Source: Stichopus chloronotus
Lineage: Eukaryota > Echinodermata > Holothuroidea > Aspidochirotida > Stichopodidae
Assembly: GCA_021234535.1 (NCBI GenBank)
Contig: CM037839.1
Span: 13,021,419-13,085,418 of the forward strand
Length of the DNA: 64,000 nt
Direction: 5' to 3'
Every line of letters begins with the position of its first letter. The stretch's first letter is position 1. The notes beneath the pieces were generated by a model. It was given only the letters and a program-made list of their open reading frames with translations. It ran no database searches and had not been told where the DNA came from. Positions 57,376-64,000 of this stretch are shown here, in pieces. Both the position numbers and the translations under genes were made by a program.

Positions 57376-58503
57376 CGGAAGCTTAAAAGTGCCATCCAAA
57401 TAAGAATATCTTTGCCCTGTAACTTGACAATTTTCTGCAAAATGTCTAGATAACAAGAAAATATAGCAACAAAAAACGGAAAAATGATCAATTGTTTAGT
57501 TATGTTATTTGGACAATTAAACAATTTTCTGCAAATTGTTCAAATGACAACTTGCATATCTTGTCATTTCAACAATTTGCTGCAAAATGTCCACTTGTTT
57601 ACTTATTGACTAAGTGAGCAATTCAACAATTTTCAGCAAAATGTCCAAATGACGACTTATCGTATCTTTTCAACTCAACAATTTTCTGCAAAATGTTGAC
57701 TTGTTCACTTCTTTTCTGAATGAGCAATTAAACATTTTTCTGCAAAATGTTTAAATGACAACTTATTACATCCTGTCATTTCAAAAATTTTCTGCAAAAT
57801 GTTGATTTGATCATTTCCTTTTATGCGAACAATTAAACAATTTTCTGCAGAATGTTATCTTGTTCATATCTTTCAAAGTGAACAATTAATCAATTTTCTG
57901 CCAAATGTTCAAATGACAACTTATCTCATGCTGTAATTTCTATTTCTGGTTTGGGAAGAGAACAAGTGGACATTTTTCAGAAAATTGTTGAAATGAAAAG
58001 ATATGATAAGTTGTCATTGGAACATTCTGCAGAAAATTGTTCAATTGCTTACTTAGTAAGAAAGTAAACAAATCAACATTTTTCAGAAAATTGTTCAATT
58101 GTTCACTCACAAAAAAGTGAACAAGTAGACATTTTGCAGAAAATTGTTAAAATGGCAAGATAAGATAAGTTGTCATTCAAACATTTTGCAGAAAATTGCT
58201 CAAATGTTCACTTAGTAAGAAAGTGAACATGTCAACATTTTGCAGCAAATTGTTCAATTGACAGGATGTGACAAGTTGTTATAAGAACATTCTTCAAAAA
58301 AATGTTGAATTCCTCGCTAAGAAGCAAGTAAACAAGTTAACATTTTGCAGAAAAATGTTGAGTTGTTTAGATAACACAACTGAACAAGTGATCATTTTTT
58401 TTATTTTTGATGAGATATTATCTCGTTATGTAGACATTTTACTGAAAATTGTCAACTTATGGGGCAAAGATATACTTATCTTGATGGCACTTTTAAGCTT
58501 CCG
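57376..58503. mobile_element. Foldback element, 1.13 kb, built from 18 copies of one motif
   Basis: The ends are CGGAAGCTTAAAAGTGCCAT and its inverse, with the inverted match continuing through ATATCTTTGCCC. The arms are arrays of CAATTTTCTGCAAAATGT: nine copies in that orientation up to about 57,910, then nine in the opposite orientation from about 57,968, most about 50 bp apart. This is the design of foldback (TU-type) elements known from sea urchins, whose long inverted repeats are made of short tandem repeats. No coding sequence is present. Confidence 0.85.
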
Positions 58504-58557
58504 TATATAACAGATGTCTGAAGTTGGGTACATGTCAAACGTTTTGGAACCATATAC

Positions 58558-61404
58558 CAGGGCTGGAATTAAGGTTGAAGGAGGGCACGGCCATTTGGCC
58601 TTGGTCATTCATGAATTTTGGAGGGCACCAAGGCCATCAGGTAGGGCACCAAGGCCAAATGTTTCCGTATGGCAGGGCACCGAGGCCAAAGTGAAAATCA
58701 ATTGGTAACAGTAAAATGGTCTATGGACCTTGTTCAATACATCATGTGATAGGGAAGCAATAGGTTTCAGACCACTCAGACTGTACAGTTGTATTACTTG
58801 TAAAAATGGGCCTCCTCTCTGTGGTAATGACAGAGTGACTTGTAAGATAAATGCATTGTATCTACTGTACAAAAACAAGCAAGTTGAGTTCAGTCCACAC
58901 ACCTCAGTGACTGCAAATAAGAAGTAAAAGCCTGAATTATACCTTAAAAATTTATTCCGTCTCATCAACTCTTAGCAACTAACATAAGCAATCATGATTG
59001 ATTAGAGTAATTTCATTTGTTAATCTTTTTTTTCCAAATTCCTATCCATTACTGTTGAGACTTGATTGAGATTCTAGATGTTTTTCCTAGATCCATCTAA
59101 ATTTCATGTTGACATACTACACTCTTCTACCTCCAAGTTCCACTAGAGGCAACTGTTTGCTAATGTTCACTGAGCAGCTCAGAGTCTGACTCATCTGTTA
59201 GTAAACTGTCTGTTAGGTTTCAGCTAGTGGAAAGGACCGCATGACTTGTAAATTTGAAGTACAGTGTTCATTACAAAACTACCCCTTTGCAAGACAGTCT
59301 TCAGTTGAAAAAATCGGGGGTTTCAAATCTTTCTGGGGTTTCAACTCCATCTCCAGACGGATGATACTCTTATGTATTTGTAACTGTGAATGATCAAGTT
59401 GCCATCTGACAAGTGATCGAACATTGACAGGCTAGGCATATGCACGGTACAGGACACCGACCAAAAGCAGCTGCCCGTTGCGTGAGTTGTGATTCTGTTC
59501 ATAGTCCGTCATCTGTTACCTCCCTGGTCCAACCCATCCAAAGAACAAATTCACTGCGATTTGTTAAAATGTACGACGTAACAACGAAAATGGTAACATC
59601 TTTCCGAAATTTGTGACGTTTTTCCCAAATTCGTGACGTTTCATAATTATATAATAAATATTCATTGACAGTGGACACTTCCGTATTTTTTACGTTCACA
59701 ACATAGAACCCGTACGTACCCCGGTCGGCCCGGCCCTACGTACTGGCGCGCGTGACACACTTAGACATAGCTAGCTACCGTATAGCTAGCAGTAGTATAC
59801 TGCAGAAATGCGTGTAATTGTTTCACATAGGACTTATACTCGAATCACACGTACCTCTAGCGCTCGGCATAGGTGGTTACCACAGCTTAGGGATTGCCGT
59901 AACTGCGCAATAAGTTATTTGCTTTTCACAATTTCATTACTATTGCAATAATACTGCATCAAGTTGCATGAATTTACACGTGTAAGCTAAACAATGTGTG
60001 CGTGTTTTGTTTGATAAGAGCGTGATAGTAGGCCTACTGTCCTACCAATTCAGATTATCCACCAAGAAGCGTGGCCCACGAAACTTAGGAGATGTTTGAC
60101 CTAGGCTAACTTTTCCATGCGACTGCCACAGTATAGACGCATTTCTTGATTCTGCATTAGCGCAGAATTTGTGGTTAAGCACATAAACGAAGGAAGCTGC
60201 TTTCAAGTTTCCTGGCATGTGTTAAAGACCTTAAGTTAGCAATCGGCAATATATTCATACACTGTCAGTGGAAGGGTGCTTATATAGGCCCTAATGCTTT
60301 TCTACATGATCGTTTGGGACTTTCCCGGTTGCCTAACAAATACGTACACACTAAGAGCCTAGCCTACACACTTTAGCGCAACAAGCCTCAGATTTTCAAA
60401 CATTTTTTAGTTGTTTTCTAATATATTTGTATGCCGCAAATGCTTCATAATAAAACAGGTGGGTTATTGTTACAAAAATTTTATACATTTATGAAATACT
60501 TGGAAAGGATTTTACCTCATAAAACTTACGATTGCCCAACACAAACTCCTGACTCAAACGGAGTAGTTGAAAATAACCTAAATCATTATTTTCTTTGCAC
60601 ATACGGGAATAGTTGATGTCCTCACAGTATGGTATTCCCCATCCGCTCTGAACCCCACTCCCTGCCTGTTCTCAAGGTTAAAAACGATCATATGCGTTAG
60701 TATCAACTGCCACCCCTGGGCCTCTTGGTGATTTTCCTTCACTACCCATTTTAACCAAAACCCCTTTCTCCATGAAAATGCCACGCAAATACCTCTAACT
60801 TCCCATTATAAACATTCGATTCACGAAACAGTCACATTGACAACGATAGGCTGGCTTTGACTAGAGCCCTGTTCCACCCCTACCCTCCCCTCACAAATAC
60901 TACAAATACTCTGGATTCGTTGCCTGAATTTCTGGTATGCTTCAGGACTTCACGAAACTTCATAGCCCGATTAAAATTTGGTTGCCTTGGGCAATCGGAC
61001 AGGCGATTTGTCAGAGCCTGATTCATAATCCTCCCAAACAAAATGATATGAGACATCTCGCGCCACATATAGGGCTGTACATATTGTAATCATTTTCACT
61101 GCACACGTGGTCCAAGCATAGCGTACATGGATCACTTTTGTACCAGTTAGGTAAAGTTGCATGATGCCATTGACAATATTGTGTGAGTTGCGTAGTTTAT
61201 GAAGCCAGAGAACGTGTCAACATGACAGCCTCCAGTCGGGACCGACACTAGACAATGTCGCATTTCCGATAATTGTGATGTAGCACGCAGCAGAATTTTT
61301 TGTCAGGATGAAATTATTTCTAAGTTGGAAAACTTATTCCCTGATATTGCATTCCCAGAATATAGGAAAAATCCGGCCGTGGCCGTCGCTTAATCCCAGC
61401 CCTG
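58558..61404. mobile_element. hAT-like DNA transposon, 2.85 kb, no transposase found
   Basis: The left end, CAGGGCTGGAATTAAG, matches the inverse of the right end at 61,389-61,404 at 15 of 16 positions. CATATAC flanks both sides (58,551-58,557 and 61,405-61,411), a 7-bp direct repeat close to the hAT 8-bp rule. Near the left end AGGGCACCAAGGCCA and variants occur four times (58,580-58,695), like subterminal transposase-binding repeats. The interior has no long frame and includes a CpG-rich patch at 59,700-59,755. It may be a non-autonomous element with captured DNA. Confidence 0.62.
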
Positions 61405-61411
61405 CATATAC

Positions 61412-63380
61412 TGTAGGCCCTACACTTTGCAACGTACTACATTCTGCACCAGCAGATGTGCACGATCCCTCTAAAATCATCACAAGTCATAACTGTCCTT
61501 TGATATTACAAAGTGCATCTATTGGTCAACACAATCATCATACGTCTTCCCTTTTTCCTTCTTTGCTGCTAAAATGTGTGTTCAAAATTGTATATGATTG
61601 AGGCCAGTTTGGTAAATCTTACTATGCATTTTGCACTTGTCTAGAAATTTGAAGGAAAAAACACACAGAGTGCCACTGCAATATTGAGTTTTTCCAGCCT
61701 GAGGGTGCGGTGTTATCATGGATATGGACTGACCAACCAGATTAAACAATTTCAATGGTGGATACTGCAAAATTTGTCAATAGGTTAAGGTGACAATATT
61801 TTGAGAATTTAAGTTACTGTATAGGGATGATGGCCATTGTCAAGATAATAAGGGAGTGGTTTGGTGTTCAAAAAAATATTTGGGCAGGCTGGACTGGGTT
61901 ACCATGCATTCATCTTTACTGTGTTACAGCCCAGACAGTCATGTACAGTACCTGTTATTGTTAATATCCAGGCAGAAAATTTGTTTTCTGCCTGTGTTGC
62001 TGACATTTGTTCTCTTGTCTTATAGCTCCCCTACAGTACCTGTTTAATTGTGTATACTTGTGTGCAGGCTACACACAGCTCTTGACAAAGTTACAAAAAT
62101 TGTTTCTGCCTGATACTTTGCAAATGACAAATTTACATGATTAATTCCACCTAGAAATGATTTGATGAATGCATTTGTGCCCAAAGTTGTGTATAGAGTG
62201 CTGCAAGCTTACATACTGTAAAAAAAAAGTGTGATTAAGGTTGTTGGATGCCTCGATCCTCCATGTTACAAACTGACTGGACACCTAACTTTGCACCTCC
62301 TTGATATGATAAGGCATAACAAGGTGTAGAATACCTAAGTAATGTAAACCGCGCAAGTCTACAGTACCTCCCTGGTTAGACCTAGCCTACGTTTGATACA
62401 ATTGACAGTCGAATAGAGATAGGGGAATCAACCCATTACCTGACATTTTAACACTCCAGTTTGGCCTAGTCTTCAGCGATTAGTGAAACCACTGTAACAT
62501 CAACATCGCACCAGGCACTGATAACTGTAGAGATGAAAAGTGTTATGAGGTTTACGACATTGCAGTCACCTGTCTTTCTTATCTTTGATGGCTTGAGAAG
62601 TCTAGTGATCATACGTAAACGTAACACAACGTGGTATTTGTCGTCTGGTACAGTCACAGTAGACTTTGCAAAGTCTTTCTCGGCGAATGAATTCCCCGGC
62701 CCTCCTTTGATACAATCCTCACAATTTGAGCTGCAGCCTACTTATACCCAACCGAGGATATGTACTCATCTAGTAATAGCGTTTCCCTGTGATCGCCGTC
62801 CGCCGGAAAGACTTTGGACACTCGATATAATTATGTACAAATGAATAGTCACGTTTGACGTTATAAGGGCAGCTATCAGTCGGGGGAGTAAACACTCTTC
62901 CGGAACAGCAGTACAGTGTGGGTGTTCAGAGGTGGAAGAACCAAGATTTACAGAAACTTTCCAGCCCAAGCAGACTTTGCAGAGTCTACAGTCACAGTGG
63001 AACTTCCCAAGGTTTTCTCCAGGCCACTGCCAAAGCATTGTTAATCGAAGCCCCTAGCTTCGATTCTTGCATTTACTCAGCTCGTCGTGTGAATTTTTTT
63101 TTCTCATTTTCACCTGCGTTGGTGCCCACGAATAGTTGCTTTATACGTTCCTGAGCATACAAGTATAATGGCATATTCAACAGGAAGGTGAACAGTGACG
63201 CAGACATTTCTATTGTTTCATTAAGTGCTAATCGCCATTTTAGCCTCCTTGCAAGACCCTTTGAGTTTTATCATAGTGTGTTCCACTCTACCCTTTCGAA
63301 ATATTACCGACTTCCACTCAGGGAAAATAGGGAATTTGATTGATTGCTTCAAGTCGTTTCCACCGTCCCAGCATTCTGTT
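61412..63380. other. Intergenic, no gene recognised
   Basis: A short palindrome, AGACTTTGCAAAGTCT, at 62,662-62,677 and a near-copy at 62,970-62,985 lie beside ACAGTCACAGT in mirrored arrangement. No gene is recognised. Confidence 0.4.
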
Positions 63381-64000
63381 CATTGTAGCTCATACGATTT
63401 ATTTCAAATTTTAATATAATAAAGCGATAACTACCATCTACAACCATACAAAAGAACTAAGTGGTCCCATGCTTACAGACAAAAACATTACGTACCGAAG
63501 GGACCTCACCCCTGAGCCATATATAGGCCTATATATATATGTACAAGTAATGCACGTAATAAATAAAACGAATGTGCGGCTGAGTTTTTGCCTCGTACGA
63601 TTTCCTTGAAATTTAAATATCATAAGGCCATACCTACCATCTACAAGCTCACAGAAGAACTGAGTGGTCCCATATTTACAGAAAAAAATATGACTTAACA
63701 AAGAGACCACACCTATGAGCCATCTTCATTACATATATGTACTTACAATGTATGTGCAAGTAATGCACGTAATAAATAAAACGAATGTGCGACTACGTTT
63801 ATAACTCCTTTTTGCCTCATACTATTTATTTCAAATTTTATAAAGCGATACCTATCATCTACAACCACACAAAAGAACTTAGTGGTCCCATGCTTACAGA
63901 CAAAAATATTACGTACCAAAGGTACCTCACCAATGAGACAACTTATACCAATGTGCGAAGTATGTACGAGTAATGAATGTGCGGCTAAGTCAATAACTCC
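63381..64000 (+). repeat. Tandem repeat, about 204-217-bp unit, three copies to the window edge
   Basis: AGAACT(A/G/T)AGTGGTCCCAT occurs at about 63,453, 63,657 and 63,872. Around it ACC(A)TCTACAA, TTACAGA.AAAAA.AT and GCACGTAATAAATAAAACGA recur in the same order. The array continues beyond the end of the window. Confidence 0.88.

Noticed and set aside
59499..59699. 66-codon - strand frame beside the CpG-rich patch, as a possible first zinc-finger exon
   Set aside because: There is no donor giving phase 1 in a convincing context, and no similarity to acidic exon sequence; it also lies inside the hAT-like element.
62650..63002. Mirrored ACAGTCACAGT / AGACTTTGCAAAGTCT motifs about 320 bp apart
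   Set aside because: The inverted match is only about 27 of 34 positions and no flanking duplication is seen, so a transposon call is not supported.
1..64000. tRNA, rRNA, CRISPR arrays, bacterial operons
   Set aside because: No cloverleaf with A and B boxes, no rRNA-like stretch, and no regular direct repeat with unique spacers were seen. The tandem repeats present have homologous, not unique, intervening sequence.

Overview
The window is animal nuclear DNA: AT-rich, intron-bearing and crowded with repeats. It contains a receptor of the Tie (angiopoietin receptor) family, an LRAT-domain membrane protein with a duplicated copy, a C2H2 zinc-finger gene, Penelope and Ty3/gypsy remnants, and foldback elements of the kind first described in sea urchins. 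An invertebrate deuterostome, most likely an echinoderm (perhaps a sea cucumber), fits best. That placement is inference; no taxonomic marker gene is present.

Layout. 1-5.5 kb: repeats (a 350-bp MITE, a LINE reverse-transcriptase scrap). 5.5-11.3 kb (+): a nine-exon Tie-like receptor with a signal peptide, two Ig-like modules, EGF/laminin-type Cys-rich modules, one membrane helix and a short tail without a kinase. 14.2-14.6 kb: the GIY-YIG end of a dead Penelope-like element. 15.7-20.6 kb and 28.3-32.8 kb: two copies of one segmental duplication, each with an unspliced gene for a multi-pass protein carrying two LRAT-like domains. The first copy is intact (609 aa); the second is frameshifted. 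Between them, 24,432-27,479 is a P-element-like transposon with 31-bp inverted ends, a perfect 8-bp target duplication and a THAP remnant. 32.8-35.1 kb: two minisatellites, a second MITE copy, a polyQ reading frame and an acidic reading frame with two internal stops. 37.5-44.2 kb: a Ty3/gypsy gag/LTR fragment and dispersed and tandem repeats, including six perfect 13-bp nuclear-receptor DR1 sites at 143-145-bp spacing. 44.9-53.6 kb (-): a C2H2 zinc-finger gene with 13 intact fingers, two acidic upstream exons with SUMO-consensus motifs, and a decayed tail of fingers. 54.5-61.4 kb: four DNA-transposon-like structures in a row, two of them large palindromes. 63.4-64 kb: a tandem repeat running off the end.

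The genes do not form a pathway visible from the sequence. The most notable points are the kinase-less Tie-like receptor, the tandem-LRAT membrane protein with mosaic identity to its sister copy, the P-like element, the DR1 array and the 18-motif palindrome. All exon structures were read by eye from splice signals and phase; no transcript, alignment or database evidence was available.
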